This document shows positions 1 to 11,057 of a stretch of 64,000 bases of DNA, in pieces. Numbering within the stretch: position 1 is the stretch's first letter; the number at the start of each line of letters is the position of its first letter. Origin of the DNA: Dyella silvae (GTDB lineage Bacteria > Pseudomonadota > Gammaproteobacteria > Xanthomonadales > Rhodanobacteraceae); contig NZ_JAPJBQ010000002.1 of the NCBI RefSeq assembly GCF_026421305.1, positions 372,001 through 436,000 on the forward strand, in the 5' to 3' direction. The position numbers and the translations under genes were made by a program. The notes below the pieces were generated by a model. The model was not told where the DNA came from and did no database searches. It was given only the letters and a program-made list of their open reading frames with translations.

Positions 1-1
1 T

Positions 2-1006
2 TCGGTGATGCCTGACGACCCGCACCGTATGCCCTTCAAGGCGGTCGGCTACGCCACCTATAGCGACTTCTTCGCGATGTTCGACGTGCCGTTTCTGTAC
101 GGGAATGGTTGGGGTGGCGAACAGGACGATGCGCGCGCACCGGTGATCGTGATCAGCCGCGCGCTCAACCAGAAGTTGTTTGGCGGCAGCAACAGCGTGG
201 GGCGCCAGATTACGCTGGACGATCGCCAGTACCGCATCGTCGGCGTGACTGACACCTGGGATCCCAAGCCGCGTTTCTTCGACATTTTCAACGGCAACCT
301 CTATGCCGATCCGTCGCAGATCTATATCCCCTTTACCTATGCCATGACACAGCACATCGACACTTACGGCAGCAACAATTGTGGCAGCGACGGCAAGCGC
401 GGCGACAGCTGGGATAGCTGGCTGCAGGGCGAGTGTGTGTGGATCAGCCCGTGGGTAGAGCTGGACGATGCCGCGCAGGTGCAGGCTTACCGGCAGTTCC
501 TCGATGGCTATGCGCGCGAGCAGCGTGATGCCGGCCGCTTCAACTGGGCGCCCAACAACCGCCTTCGCGACGTGCGTGAGTGGCTCGACTTTCAGCATGC
601 CGTGCCGCCGGAGAGCCGCATCTCGCTCTCGCTTGCGCTGGGTTTCCTGGTGATCTGCCTTGTCAATACCATCGGTCTGCTGTTGGCGAAATTCATGCGT
701 CGTGCGCCCGAAATCGGTGTGCGCCGTGCGCTGGGCGCGTCGCGTGCGGACATCTATCGCCAGTTTCTGGCGGAAGCGGCCATGGTCGGTCTGGCCGGCG
801 GCGCTCTGGGTCTGGTGCTCACGGCGATGGGCATGTTGGGGCTTGGGCTGGTGTTTGAGCCGCAGATCGCGCGTCTGGCTCAGCTGGATGCATCGCTGGT
901 ACTGCTGACTCTGCTGGTGGCAATCGTGGCCACGGTGCTGGCAGCGTTCTATCCCACCTGGCGGGCGGCGCAAGTGCAGCCGGCCTGGCAGTTGAAGTCG
1001 AACTGA
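2..1006 (+). CDS. FtsX/MacB-type ABC transporter permease, class A (5' end outside window)
   Basis: The frame is open from the window edge, so the start lies upstream. Alignment with the class A paralogue at 2287-3591 suggests roughly 110 residues are missing. Visible parts are the end of the periplasmic MacB-like domain (including the motif LNQKLFGG) and the C-terminal FtsX domain with three hydrophobic segments and the signature IGVRRALGAS. The protein should be an inner-membrane subunit of a MacB-like mechanotransmission ABC system, not a channel. The next permease starts 15 bp downstream, so this is an operon. The matching ATPase and adaptor are not in the window and are presumably upstream. 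Confidence 0.9.
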   Translation, partial: SVMPDDPHRMPFKAVGYATYSDFFAMFDVPFLYGNGWGGEQDDARAPVIVISRALNQKLFGGSNSVGRQITLDDRQYRIVGVTDTWDPKPRFFDIFNGNLYADPSQIYIPFTYAMTQHIDTYGSNNCGSDGKRGDSWDSWLQGECVWISPWVELDDAAQVQAYRQFLDGYAREQRDAGRFNWAPNNRLRDVREWLDFQHAVPPESRISLSLALGFLVICLVNTIGLLLAKFMRRAPEIGVRRALGASRADIYRQFLAEAAMVGLAGGALGLVLTAMGMLGLGLVFEPQIARLAQLDASLVLLTLLVAIVATVLAAFYPTWRAAQVQPAWQLKSN

Positions 1007-1021
1007 GGGGAGGAACGAACT

Positions 1022-2251
1022 ATGCAGATCAAACCAATCCTCGCCGCACTTCGCCGTCACAAGGCAGGCACGCTACTGATTGCGATGCAGATCGCACTCA
1101 CGCTGGCCATCGTCTGCAACGCGCTGTTCATCATCCAGGAGCGCCTTGCCCACTTGTCCGAGCCCACGGGCATCGACGAGGCCAACATCTTCGTCGTCAA
1201 AAACGAATGGGTGGGGGCGCCGGATACCATCAAGGTCGATGCCATGATGCGCGAGGACTTGCAGGTGCTGCGGCAAGTACCTGGCGTGCAGGACGTGACG
1301 CCGAGCAATTCGTACCCCTTGCGCGGCAACGGCTGGGACGACGCCGTCAAGCTTAATCCGGAGCAGCTGCAGGACACCTCCGGGGCGACCATCTACTTCG
1401 CCGACGAACACTTCATCGACACGCTGGGCCTGAAACTCACCGCGGGGCGCAACTTCCGTGCGGAAGAAATTGGCCGTATGGATATGCGCTACAAGCTCGC
1501 GCCGCCGGTCGTCATCATCACCAAGGCGCTGGCGGACAAGTTGTTCCCGGATGGGAATGCGGTGGGCAAGACCATTTATCTGATTGGCGGCCCTGGCACC
1601 GTCGTGGGTGTGGTGGATCTGCTGCAGGCCCAGAGCGTCGACCGCTGGGCCTCGGGCTTTGCCTATCGATCGGTGATCATCCCCGAGCGGCTGGCCATGT
1701 CGCTGGGTTCGTTCTACATCGTGCGCACCAAGCCGGGGCAGCGGGATGCGGCCATGCGTGCGGCCTACACGGCGCTGTTTGCGCACAACCCGCGGCGCGT
1801 GATCAATGACGATGACGGCATGCTGAGCTTCACCGAGGTGCGATCGCGTGCTTACGAGCGCGACCGCGGCATGGCCATCCTGATGGGCGTGATCAGCGTC
1901 GTGCTGCTGGCGATTACGGCGGCGGGCATCGTGGGCCTGACCAGCTTCTGGGTGGGTCAGCGGCGCAAGCAGATTGGCGTGCGCCGTGCGTTGGGCGCCA
2001 CGCGCGATGACATCCTGCGCTACTTCATGACGGAGAACCTGCTGATCAGTTTCGGCGGTGTGCTGCTGGGCGCATTCCTGGCGATCGCGATCAACCTCTG
2101 GCTGGTGACGCGCTTTGAAATGCATCGGCTGTCGATGGTCTACCTGCTGATAGGCGTGGTGATTTTGCTGTTGTTGGGTCAGGGCGCGGTGCTGGCGCCG
2201 GCGATGCGCGCATCGCGAGTGCCGCCGGTCGAGGCTACGCGGTCGGTGTGA
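1022..2251 (+). CDS. FtsX/MacB-type ABC transporter permease, class B
   Basis: 409 residues: an N-terminal transmembrane helix after LRRHKAG, a periplasmic domain of about 230 residues, then three C-terminal helices containing the FtsX signature IGVRRALGAT. This topology (one helix, large periplasmic domain, three helices) is typical of MacB_PCD plus FtsX proteins. An AGGGGAGG-like ribosome binding site precedes the ATG. It resembles 3602-4825 far more than its immediate neighbours, so the four genes form two related pairs. The substrate cannot be told from sequence; MacB relatives act on antibiotics, peptides or lipoproteins. Confidence 0.9.
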   Translation: MQIKPILAALRRHKAGTLLIAMQIALTLAIVCNALFIIQERLAHLSEPTGIDEANIFVVKNEWVGAPDTIKVDAMMREDLQVLRQVPGVQDVTPSNSYPLRGNGWDDAVKLNPEQLQDTSGATIYFADEHFIDTLGLKLTAGRNFRAEEIGRMDMRYKLAPPVVIITKALADKLFPDGNAVGKTIYLIGGPGTVVGVVDLLQAQSVDRWASGFAYRSVIIPERLAMSLGSFYIVRTKPGQRDAAMRAAYTALFAHNPRRVINDDDGMLSFTEVRSRAYERDRGMAILMGVISVVLLAITAAGIVGLTSFWVGQRRKQIGVRRALGATRDDILRYFMTENLLISFGGVLLGAFLAIAINLWLVTRFEMHRLSMVYLLIGVVILLLLGQGAVLAPAMRASRVPPVEATRSV

Positions 2252-2286
2252 CCGCAGGTTATGCAACGTAAGAAGAGGGGAGACGT

Positions 2287-3591
2287 ATGCTGAGTTATTA
2301 CCTGGACCTCGCGTTGCGCAGCCTCAGGCGCAACAAGATGTTGACCGCGCTGATGGTGCTGGCTATTGCCCTGGGCATCGGCGCGAGCATGACCACGCTG
2401 ACCGTGCTGCATGTGTTGTCGGGCGATCCGTTGCCGGGCACCAGTGCGTCGCTGTTCTATCCGCAAGTGGATCCGCGGGAGCTGGATGGCTATGAACCGG
2501 GCAAGGAGCCACCTAGTCAGGTCACGTGGATCGATGGCATGAACCTGCTGCACGCCAAGCGCGCGGACCATCAGGCGCTGATGACGGGTGGGTCCGTGCC
2601 GTTGCAGCCGAACCAGTCGAACGTCGATCCCTTCTATAGCAATGCGCGTTACACCACCAACGAGTTCTTCCCCATGTTCCACGTGCCGTTTCTCTTTGGG
2701 CATGGCTGGAGCCAGTCGGAAGATGACGCCAAAGCGCGCGTGGTGGTGATTTCGCGCACGCTCAACGACAAATTGTTCGGCGGCAAGGACAGCACCGGGC
2801 AGACGTTGCGCATCAAGGACGTCGCTTTTCAGGTGATTGGCGTGCTCGACACCTGGCGGCCCAATCCACATTTCTACGACCTGTACATGGGGCGGTACTC
2901 GGCGTCGGAGGATGTGTTCGTTCCGCTGACCACCTCGCGTGATACCCGCCTGGAGCATGACGGTTCCACGGATTGCTGGGGCTCAGGCGGTGGCGACGAA
3001 GAGCACGCGGAAACCCAACCCTGCGTATGGCTGCAGTTCTGGGTGCAGTTGGATAGCGCCACCAAGGTCGCCGCCTACAAGGACTTCCTGACGCATTACT
3101 CGCAGGAACAGAAAGCGCTGGGCCGCTTTCAGCGGCCGGTGAATGTGCGCCTGCCCGTGCTCATGGAGTGGCTGGACATCAACAAGGTGGTGCCGGGCGA
3201 CGTGAAGCTGCAGACCTGGTTGGCGTTTGGCTTCCTGCTGGTGTGCCTGGTCAATACGGTGGGCCTGATGCTGGCGAAGTTCCTGCGCCGCGCTGGCGAA
3301 CTGGGTGTGCGCCGCGCACTGGGCGCCTCCAAGCGCGAGGTGTTTATCCAGTTGCTGGTCGAGTCGGGCGTGATCGGTCTGGCCGGTGGCATAGCTGGCT
3401 TGCTGTTGGCCGTTCTCGGCTTGTGGCTGGTACGTCTGCAGCCGTCGGACTACGCCTCACTCGCCCACCTTGATCTGAAGATGCTGCTGACCACGTTCTT
3501 GCTGGCGGTGGGCTCGACTCTGCTGGCGGGCTTGCTGCCCGCCTGGCGCGCCTGCCAGATCACCCCCGCGCTGCAACTGAAGAGCCAGTGA
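2287..3591 (+). CDS. FtsX/MacB-type ABC transporter permease, class A
   Basis: 434 residues with full class A architecture: an N-terminal helix in LMVLAIALGIGASM, a periplasmic domain of about 280 residues containing LNDKLFGG, and a C-terminal FtsX domain with LGVRRALGAS. It ends in LPAWRA...LQLKSQ, closely matching the end of the first gene in the window. The ATG follows an AAGAGGGGAG ribosome binding site. It lies 35 bp after the first class B gene and 10 bp before the second one, so the four permeases are probably co-transcribed. Function as an ABC membrane subunit is from family knowledge; substrate unknown. Confidence 0.92.
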   Translation: MLSYYLDLALRSLRRNKMLTALMVLAIALGIGASMTTLTVLHVLSGDPLPGTSASLFYPQVDPRELDGYEPGKEPPSQVTWIDGMNLLHAKRADHQALMTGGSVPLQPNQSNVDPFYSNARYTTNEFFPMFHVPFLFGHGWSQSEDDAKARVVVISRTLNDKLFGGKDSTGQTLRIKDVAFQVIGVLDTWRPNPHFYDLYMGRYSASEDVFVPLTTSRDTRLEHDGSTDCWGSGGGDEEHAETQPCVWLQFWVQLDSATKVAAYKDFLTHYSQEQKALGRFQRPVNVRLPVLMEWLDINKVVPGDVKLQTWLAFGFLLVCLVNTVGLMLAKFLRRAGELGVRRALGASKREVFIQLLVESGVIGLAGGIAGLLLAVLGLWLVRLQPSDYASLAHLDLKMLLTTFLLAVGSTLLAGLLPAWRACQITPALQLKSQ

Positions 3592-3601
3592 GGATTACGC
3601 C

Positions 3602-4825
3602 ATGGATATTCTTCCCATTCTTTCCACGCTGCGCCGCCACAAGATCACCGCATTTCTGGTGATCATCGAGATCGCGCTGACCTGCGCCATCGTGTGCAAC
3701 GCCGTGTTCATCATCAATCAGCGCCTGGATCGCATGAGCATGCAGAGCGGCATTGATGAGCACCATCTGGTGCATGTGCTGATGGCGGACATCGGGGTAA
3801 CCAAAGACCAGAAGGCACGTTCGCAGGAAGACCTTGCCACCTTGCGGCAAATTCCCGGTGTGGCCAGTGTCAGCTCGGTGATGCAGGTGCCGTTTGGCAA
3901 TTCGTCGTCAAACGCAGGCATCAAACTCGATCCCAAGCAGAATCAGCCGACGCTGAACGCCACGCTGTATTCCGGCGTGAATGTCGTGCGCACGCTGGGG
4001 CTGCAGTTGATGGCCGGTCGTGACCTGATGCCGGACGAGTACATCGATTTCGATGACGTCGTGCGCGCCGCGGCAGCCAAGGATGCCAAGTCGGTTCCTC
4101 ATGTGGTGGTCATCACGCAGGGCCTGGCGGAACGGCTGTGGCCGGGGCAGCAGGCACTGGGCAAACAGCTCTACATTTCGGACTGGCCGTTGACCGTGGT
4201 GGGCGTGGTCAAGGAACTGATTCGTCCGTACATCGAGAACGACGCCGAACGCAGCTACAGCATGATCCTGCCAATGCGCGAGTCGCGGGGTGAGTACATC
4301 ATCCGCACCAAGTCGCCGCAGGATCGCGACAGCGTGTTGACGGCGGCGGTGGCCAAGCTCAAAGAGATCAACTCGCATCGCGTCGTACTCAAGAAGCAGA
4401 CCCTGGACGAGATGCGCCACGACTTCTTCCAGAATGACCGTGCCATGACCGGCCTGCTGGTGGGCGTCTGCATTGCGCTGCTGGTGGTGACGGCGCTGGG
4501 CATCGTGGGCCTTGGTAGCTTCTGGGTGGCACAACGCCGCCGGCAGATCGGCGTGCGCCGTGCCCTGGGTGCCACGCGCAGCAATATCCTGCGTTACTTC
4601 CAGACCGAGAACTTCCTGCTGGCCACCATCGGCATCGTGCTCGGTATGGTGATGGCGTACGGCATCAACCTGCTGCTGATGCTGCATTACGAGCTGCCAC
4701 GCCTGCCGGTCATCTATTTCCCGGTGGGTGCCGTGCTGCTGTGGATCATCGGCCAGCTGGCGGTGCTCGGCCCGGCCATGCGCGCTGCGGCTGTGCCGCC
4801 GGTGGTGGCTACGCGGTCCGTGTAG
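3602..4825 (+). CDS. FtsX/MacB-type ABC transporter permease, class B
   Basis: 407 residues, paralogous along its whole length to 1022-2251: both begin with xILxxLRRHK and share IALT.AIVCNA in the first helix, and both end in P.V.ATRSV. One N-terminal helix, a periplasmic domain and three C-terminal helices with IGVRRALGAT. Last gene of the permease array; a GC-rich imperfect inverted repeat follows within the 93 bp gap before the DUF885 gene. It presumably pairs with the preceding class A protein to make a heterodimeric permease; this pairing is inference from gene order. Confidence 0.92.
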   Translation: MDILPILSTLRRHKITAFLVIIEIALTCAIVCNAVFIINQRLDRMSMQSGIDEHHLVHVLMADIGVTKDQKARSQEDLATLRQIPGVASVSSVMQVPFGNSSSNAGIKLDPKQNQPTLNATLYSGVNVVRTLGLQLMAGRDLMPDEYIDFDDVVRAAAAKDAKSVPHVVVITQGLAERLWPGQQALGKQLYISDWPLTVVGVVKELIRPYIENDAERSYSMILPMRESRGEYIIRTKSPQDRDSVLTAAVAKLKEINSHRVVLKKQTLDEMRHDFFQNDRAMTGLLVGVCIALLVVTALGIVGLGSFWVAQRRRQIGVRRALGATRSNILRYFQTENFLLATIGIVLGMVMAYGINLLLMLHYELPRLPVIYFPVGAVLLWIIGQLAVLGPAMRAAAVPPVVATRSV

Positions 4826-4918
4826 GCTTCGGGTAAGCCCAACCGTGCAGTTCGGCACGGGTTGCCAGGCGGGCGCGGGTGGAGAATAACTGTCCAATTC
4901 AACCGGAGGGATGGCTAC

Positions 4919-6724
4919 ATGAAGATCGGACCGCGCATGCTGTTGGCGAGCGTGATGATGTCGGCGGCTTGCGCCGCCTCGGTACAGGCCGCCACGGCGG
5001 ATGTTTCCACGCGTGTGAAGGCACTCAACGACCTGCTCGCCGAGCAGTGGCAACACACCCTGGAAACGCAGCCCGAATTCGCCACGATCCTCGGCGATCT
5101 GCGCTACAACGACCGCTGGACGGATGCATCGCCCGCCTATAACGACCGCGAGTACGCTGCGGACAAGGCGTTCTTGCAGCGCTTCAAGGCCATCGATACC
5201 ACCGGCTTCTCTGAAGAGGACAAGCTCAACCAGCAGCTGATGGTGCGCCGCCTCTCCGATGCCGTGGAGGAGCACGACCTGAAGATCGACGAGATGCCGC
5301 TGGAGCAGATGAGCGGTATCCATCTGCGCCTGGCCGGTTTCGTCAGCTCTATTCCGTTCGACAACACCAAGGAATACGACGACTACCTCGCGCGCCTGAA
5401 GTCAGTGCCGGTGCTGCTTGATCAGGCCACCGAAACCGCTCGGCTGGGTATGAAGGACGGCATGATGCCGCCGAAGTATCTGCTGGAAAAGGTGGTCACG
5501 CAGATCGACAGCATCGCCAAGCCGGCCGGCATGGACAGCCTGTTTGCCGAACCGCTGAAGCATTTCCCCAAGTCGGTGTCGGCGGCGGATCAGAAGCGCC
5601 TGCATGACGCGATTCTTGCCGCGATCGATCAGCAGGTGCGCCCGGCGTACAGCAAGCTCGGCCAGTTCGTGGCGAAAGATTATGCGCCGCATGGACGCAC
5701 CGAACCGGGTGTCTGGCAGTTGCCGAAGGGTGATGAGATCTACCGTCACCAGGTGGCGACGATGACCACCACCCATGAAACGCCCGAGCGCATTCACGAG
5801 ATTGGCCTCTCCGAAGTGAAGCGCATCGAAGACGAGATGACGGTGATCGCCAAGTCGCAGGGCTTCAAGGACCTGGCCAGCTTCCGCGCGTCGCTGAACA
5901 GCAACCCGAAGACGCACGCCACCTCGCGCGACGACATTCTCAACCGTTACCGCACCTACATCGCAGGCATGCAGCCGGAACTGCCCAAGCTGTTTGGCCT
6001 GCTGCCCAAGACCAAGGTGGAAGTGGTGCCGGTGGAGGCGTTCCGCGAGAAGGAAGCGGCTGCCGCCGAATATCAGCAGGGCACGCCGGATGGTTCGCGT
6101 CCGGGCAAGGTGTTCGTCAACACGAGTGATTTCGCCCATCGCAGCGTGCTGACCATCGAGTCCACCGCGTATCACGAAGGCGTCCCCGGCCATCACATGC
6201 AGATCGCCATTGCGCAGACTCTGCCGGGCCTGCCGCCGTTCCGTCAGCAGGCGGGCTACAACGCCTACATCGAGGGCTGGGCGCTGTACGCCGAGCGACT
6301 GGGCAAGGAAGTGGGCTTCTACAAGGACCCGCTGTCCGACTACGGCCGTCTCTCTGACGAACTGCTGCGTGCCGACCGCCTGGTGCTCGATACCGGCGTG
6401 CACTACAAGCACTGGACGCGCCAGCAGATGGTGGACTTCTTCCACGCACACTCCAGCGAGGACGAGCCGGACGTGCAGGCCGAAACCGACCGTTACATCA
6501 CCTGGCCGGGTCAGGCGCTGGCGTACAAGATGGGCCAGCTGAAGATTCTTGAGCTGCGCGAGCACGCCAAGAAGGAGCTGGGCAACCAGTTCGACATCCG
6601 CTCCTTCCACGATGAGATCCTCAACGGCGGCGCGCTGCCGCTGGATGTGCTGGAGACGCGCATCGATACCTGGATCGCCGCTGTGAAGGCCGGCAAGGCG
6701 CCGGCGCATCCGGCGAAGAGCTGA
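4919..6724 (+). CDS. Secreted DUF885 family protein (putative metallopeptidase)
   Basis: 601 residues from the ATG at 4919, chosen because ACCGGAGGG lies 10 bp upstream and a Sec signal peptide (MKIGPRMLLASVMM... cut after VQA) follows immediately; an in-frame start at 4862 would bury that signal. The DUF885 hallmark HEGVPGHH sits at residues 419-426, with E455-like acidic residues downstream in EGWALYAERLG. The HE..H arrangement suggests a zinc-dependent hydrolase, but no family member is assigned here with certainty. It should be periplasmic or surface-associated. Located between the permease array and the two-component genes; co-regulation is possible. Confidence 0.9.
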   Translation: MKIGPRMLLASVMMSAACAASVQAATADVSTRVKALNDLLAEQWQHTLETQPEFATILGDLRYNDRWTDASPAYNDREYAADKAFLQRFKAIDTTGFSEEDKLNQQLMVRRLSDAVEEHDLKIDEMPLEQMSGIHLRLAGFVSSIPFDNTKEYDDYLARLKSVPVLLDQATETARLGMKDGMMPPKYLLEKVVTQIDSIAKPAGMDSLFAEPLKHFPKSVSAADQKRLHDAILAAIDQQVRPAYSKLGQFVAKDYAPHGRTEPGVWQLPKGDEIYRHQVATMTTTHETPERIHEIGLSEVKRIEDEMTVIAKSQGFKDLASFRASLNSNPKTHATSRDDILNRYRTYIAGMQPELPKLFGLLPKTKVEVVPVEAFREKEAAAAEYQQGTPDGSRPGKVFVNTSDFAHRSVLTIESTAYHEGVPGHHMQIAIAQTLPGLPPFRQQAGYNAYIEGWALYAERLGKEVGFYKDPLSDYGRLSDELLRADRLVLDTGVHYKHWTRQQMVDFFHAHSSEDEPDVQAETDRYITWPGQALAYKMGQLKILELREHAKKELGNQFDIRSFHDEILNGGALPLDVLETRIDTWIAAVKAGKAPAHPAKS

Positions 6725-6734
6725 GGACATCCGC

Positions 6735-6764
6735 AGCCCTCCCCTGTGAAGACAGGGGAGGGCT
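6735..6764. terminator. Perfect 12-bp hairpin after the DUF885 gene
   Basis: AGCCCTCCCCTG and its exact reverse complement are separated by six bases, 10 bp after the stop codon. There is no long T run, so it may be a weak terminator, an mRNA-stabilising hairpin or a REP-like palindrome. Confidence 0.6.
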
Positions 6765-6780
6765 GAACCTCGCTCCAGCC

Positions 6781-6806
6781 GTCATCCAGCCTTGCGTGGG
6801 GATGAC
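6781..6806. repeat. REP-like palindrome GTCATCC...GGATGAC
   Basis: Seven-base inverted arms GTCATCC / GGATGAC enclose a 12-base spacer. The word GTCATCC recurs in the other intergenic palindromes of this window, for example near 11638 and 30405, so it is probably a degenerate member of that repeat family. Confidence 0.45.
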
Positions 6807-6840
6807 GATTTGCCTGACCGGCGAAAAATCGTGTCGAACA

Positions 6841-6856
6841 TGGCAACCTTTTGGCG
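6841..6856 (+). promoter_or_regulatory. Candidate sigma-54 (-24/-12) promoter
   Basis: TGGCAACCTTTTGGCG carries GG and GC with exactly ten bases between them and matches 8 of 11 informative positions of TGGCACG-N4-TTGCW. It would place transcription start about 25 bp before the ATG at 6893, giving a short leader for the sigma-54 activator gene. The second half (TTGGC) departs from consensus, so this is only a candidate. Confidence 0.35.
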
Positions 6857-6892
6857 TGGAGCTGCATCCACGTCTACATGTGCAAGCGACGA

Positions 6893-8230
<1,338 letters not shown>

Positions 8231-8299
8231 TTGCTGGCTCGCGGATTGCCGCCGGCGCCACGGGCTAGCATGATGTGGGTTGTGCCGATGGAGTCTGCC

Positions 8300-8611
8300 A
8301 TGCGCTATCGCCACCTGCTGCTGATAACCGCTTTGCTGTGCGCCAACGTGGCGGCCCAGCAGGCTGCCCCCAAGGCCGTGCAAGGCAGCGACCGTTGGGG
8401 TCCGGTACCCTCGCCGGCGTCGACCACAGCCGGCGCTTATCGGGATACCTTGAGTACTGCGGCGGCTGATGCGCAGCATTTCAATTTCAGTGACCAGCCC
8501 GGCAAGGACAAGGCGCCACCTGACCAGACGCCGATTCGCGTGATCATCAATAACGGACATGGACCGCACATCAATTGCGTGCCGATGGGAGTAAGCGGCG
8601 CGTGTCATTGA
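8300..8611 (+). CDS. Small secreted protein with His/Cys-rich C-terminus
   Basis: 103 residues from an ATG preceded by GGAGT. A clear signal peptide (RYRHLLLITALLCANVAA) is followed by a low-complexity, probably disordered stretch and a tail NGHGPHINCVPMGVSGACH containing three histidines and two cysteines. No known domain recognised. It lies between the response regulator and sensor kinase genes on the same strand, with gaps of 69 and 28 bp, so it should be co-expressed. The tail could bind metal or form a disulfide and might modulate the kinase in the periplasm; that role is inference. Confidence 0.7.
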   Translation: MRYRHLLLITALLCANVAAQQAAPKAVQGSDRWGPVPSPASTTAGAYRDTLSTAAADAQHFNFSDQPGKDKAPPDQTPIRVIINNGHGPHINCVPMGVSGACH

Positions 8612-8639
8612 TGCACACCGGTACAGGGGGAGAGAGGGG

Positions 8640-10022
8640 ATGCTGAGCGGCTTTCGTTCGCTCGAGTCGCGCATGGTGCTATTGCTCGGCTTTGCCGGCG
8701 TGGCGGGCGCACTCATTTTTGCCGGCGTAACGCAATGGCCGTTGCCGCAGATGCTGGTGTGGATGAAACACGACCTGGGCATCGACTTCGGCGCACCGAA
8801 GCGTTTCGACTTCTACGGCGGCATGCTCGTGTCGGTAGCCGTATTGCTGCCGCTGTCGATCTGGCTGGGGCACCGCGTGATGTCGCCCGTCACGCGCCTG
8901 CTGCGTGCGCTGGAAGGCGCCGTGGCCAGTTACCGCGACGGCGATTTCAGTTTCTCCATCGCGGCCACGCGCCGTGATGAGCTGGGCGAGTTGATCCGCA
9001 TGCACAACGCGCTCGGCCAGACCCTGCGCGAGCAACGCCAGAATCTGGCGCAACGCGAGTTGCTGCTCGATACGGTGGTGCAGAACACGCCGGTAGCCTT
9101 GGTACTTACCGACAACAGTGGCCGTGTCACCTATGCCAACATCGCCGCGCGTCACCTGTTCAACGACGGCCGCACGCTGCACGGCCTGAATTTCGTCGAG
9201 CTGCTCAGCGATAGCCCGGAGGCGCTGCGCCGCGCGGTGGAAGGCGGCGAGGATGCGTTGCTCACCGTGGAAATGGACGGTGGCGAGGAAACGTTCCACC
9301 TGTCGCAGCGCAGCTTCCGCCTGCAAGGCCGCCCGCATCGTTTGCAGCTGTTCCGCCGCATGACGCGCGAGCTGTCGCGACAGGAAGTGGCGACGTGGAA
9401 GCGCGTCATCCGCGTGATCAGTCACGAGTTGAACAATTCGCTGGCGCCCATCTCCTCGTTGGCGCACTCCGGTGCCGAGCTTGCGCGTCGCGGTGACACC
9501 ACGCGCTTGCCGGGCGTGTTTGCGACCATCGGCGAACGCGCCCGTCATCTGCACGGGTTTATCGCCGGCTATGCCAGTTTCGCCAAGCTGCCCGCGCCGC
9601 AACCGGTGGCGATCGCATGGCAACCATTCCTCGATAGCCTCGCGCTGCACTGCAAATTCCAGCTTACGAGCGCTATACCCGAGCAACCCGGCTGGTTCGA
9701 TGCAGCACAGATCGAACAGGTGCTGATCAACCTGGTGAAGAACGCACACGAATCGGGCAGTGCGGAAGACGGCGTGTCCATCGCGCTGATCGTGATCGGC
9801 CGCGACCTGCGCATCGAGGTGGCCGACCGTGGCCCGGGCATGAGCGAGACGGTGCTGGCGCAAGCGCTGTTGCCGTTCTATTCCACCAAGCGTTCGGGCA
9901 CCGGCCTCGGTCTGGCGTTGGCACGCGAGATCGTGGAAGCCCATGGCGGGCGCATTGCCCTGGCTAATCGGGAAGAGGGTGGCCTGCGGGTGTCTCTGCT
10001 ACTTCCACTGGGGCCCAGGTAA
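8640..10022 (+). CDS. NtrY-type membrane sensor histidine kinase
   Basis: 460 residues with a GGGGGAGAGAGGGG ribosome binding region. Two transmembrane segments (about 12-30 and 60-77) bracket only about 30 periplasmic residues; a HAMP-like linker (80-135) and a PAS-like domain (145-235) follow. H262 in [11 protein letters not shown] is the phospho-site of the NtrY-like class; the ATPase has N box [17 protein letters not shown] and [11 protein letters not shown]. It should phosphorylate the response regulator at 6893-8230. The tiny periplasmic loop implies that the signal is sensed in or near the membrane, or through a partner protein. Confidence 0.92.
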   Translation: MLSGFRSLESRMVLLLGFAGVAGALIFAGVTQWPLPQMLVWMKHDLGIDFGAPKRFDFYGGMLVSVAVLLPLSIWLGHRVMSPVTRLLRALEGAVASYRDGDFSFSIAATRRDELGELIRMHNALGQTLREQRQNLAQRELLLDTVVQNTPVALVLTDNSGRVTYANIAARHLFNDGRTLHGLNFVELLSDSPEALRRAVEGGEDALLTVEMDGGEETFHLSQRSFRLQGRPHRLQLFRRMTRELSRQEVATWKRVIRVISHELNNSLAPISSLAHSGAELARRGDTTRLPGVFATIGERARHLHGFIAGYASFAKLPAPQPVAIAWQPFLDSLALHCKFQLTSAIPEQPGWFDAAQIEQVLINLVKNAHESGSAEDGVSIALIVIGRDLRIEVADRGPGMSETVLAQALLPFYSTKRSGTGLGLALAREIVEAHGGRIALANREEGGLRVSLLLPLGPR

Positions 10023-10090
10023 CCCATTGTCAGGCGGGCGCAAGCCTCGCCTATACTCCGGACATCGTTCAAGGATGTGAGGGTCAGGCA

Positions 10091-11044
10091 ATGGGACAGC
10101 TGTTTGCGTTGGTCGTGGTGGTGGTGGCGGTTATCGTGCTCGCCAAACTGGTGCGCATCGTGCCGCAAGGTTACGAATGGACAGTGGAGCGCTTCGGTCG
10201 CTATACGCGCACGCTCACCCCCGGTCTGCATTTTCTGGCGCCCTTCATCTACAACATCGGGCGCAAGATGAACATGATGGAACAAGTGCTGGATGTTCCA
10301 TCGCAGGACGTGATCACCAAGGACAACGCCGTGGTGCGTGTCGACGGCGTGGTGTTCTACCAGGTGCTCGATGCCGCCAAGGCCGCTTATGAAGTGGCCA
10401 ACCTCGAGCAGGCAGCACTGGCATTGGTGATGACGAACATCCGCACCGTGCTCGGCTCGATGGATCTCGACGAATCGTTGAGTCAGCGCGATGCCATCAA
10501 CGCCAAGCTGCTGACTGTCGTGGACGAAGCGACCCATCCCTGGGGCGTCAAGGTCAACCGCATCGAGATCAAGGACATTGCGCCGCCGCGCGATCTCGTT
10601 GACTCGATGGCACGCCAGATGAAGGCCGAGCGCGAAAAGCGCGCCAACATTCTTGAAGCGGAAGGTTTTCGCCAGGCAGCCGTGTTGAAGGCAGATGGCG
10701 AAAAGCAGTCGGCCATCCTTGAAGCCGAAGGCAAGAAAGAGGCTGCGTTCCGCGAAGCCGAAGCACGTATCCGCCTTGCCGAGGCCGAAGCGGAGGCGAC
10801 CAAGATGGTGTCCGAAGCTATCGCCAACGGTAACGTCAACGCGTTGAACTACTTCGTCGCCAACAAGTACGTCGAGGCGCTGAAGGAAATGGCTCATTCA
10901 CCCAACCAGAAAATGTTGCTGTTGCCGATTGAAGCTACCGGCATTCTGGGCTCGCTTGCCGGTATTGCTGAGCTGGCCAAGGAGTCATTGGGGCAGCAGC
11001 AAAGCGGTGGTACGGGTCGGCAAGCTCCACCCCCGGTGCGCTGA
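10091..11044 (+). CDS. SPFH/band-7 (stomatin-like) membrane protein, QmcA type
   Basis: 317 residues: an N-terminal hydrophobic anchor ([16 protein letters not shown]), an SPFH domain starting [20 protein letters not shown] and running to about 180, then a long alanine/glutamate-rich coiled coil (190-260) with repeated EAE...A words. The start follows GGATGTGAGGGTCAGGCA. Such proteins form large membrane-bound oligomers and protect or organise membrane proteins, often with FtsH or an NfeD partner. The NfeD gene follows after 13 bp, the classical operon arrangement, which strongly supports the call. Confidence 0.93.
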   Translation: MGQLFALVVVVVAVIVLAKLVRIVPQGYEWTVERFGRYTRTLTPGLHFLAPFIYNIGRKMNMMEQVLDVPSQDVITKDNAVVRVDGVVFYQVLDAAKAAYEVANLEQAALALVMTNIRTVLGSMDLDESLSQRDAINAKLLTVVDEATHPWGVKVNRIEIKDIAPPRDLVDSMARQMKAEREKRANILEAEGFRQAAVLKADGEKQSAILEAEGKKEAAFREAEARIRLAEAEAEATKMVSEAIANGNVNALNYFVANKYVEALKEMAHSPNQKMLLLPIEATGILGSLAGIAELAKESLGQQQSGGTGRQAPPPVR

Positions 11045-11057
11045 GCGGAGTCGCCTG

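Noticed and set aside
3908-5323. Long open frame antisense to the permease and DUF885 genes
   Set aside because: Spans two well supported genes on the other strand and is compositionally biased.
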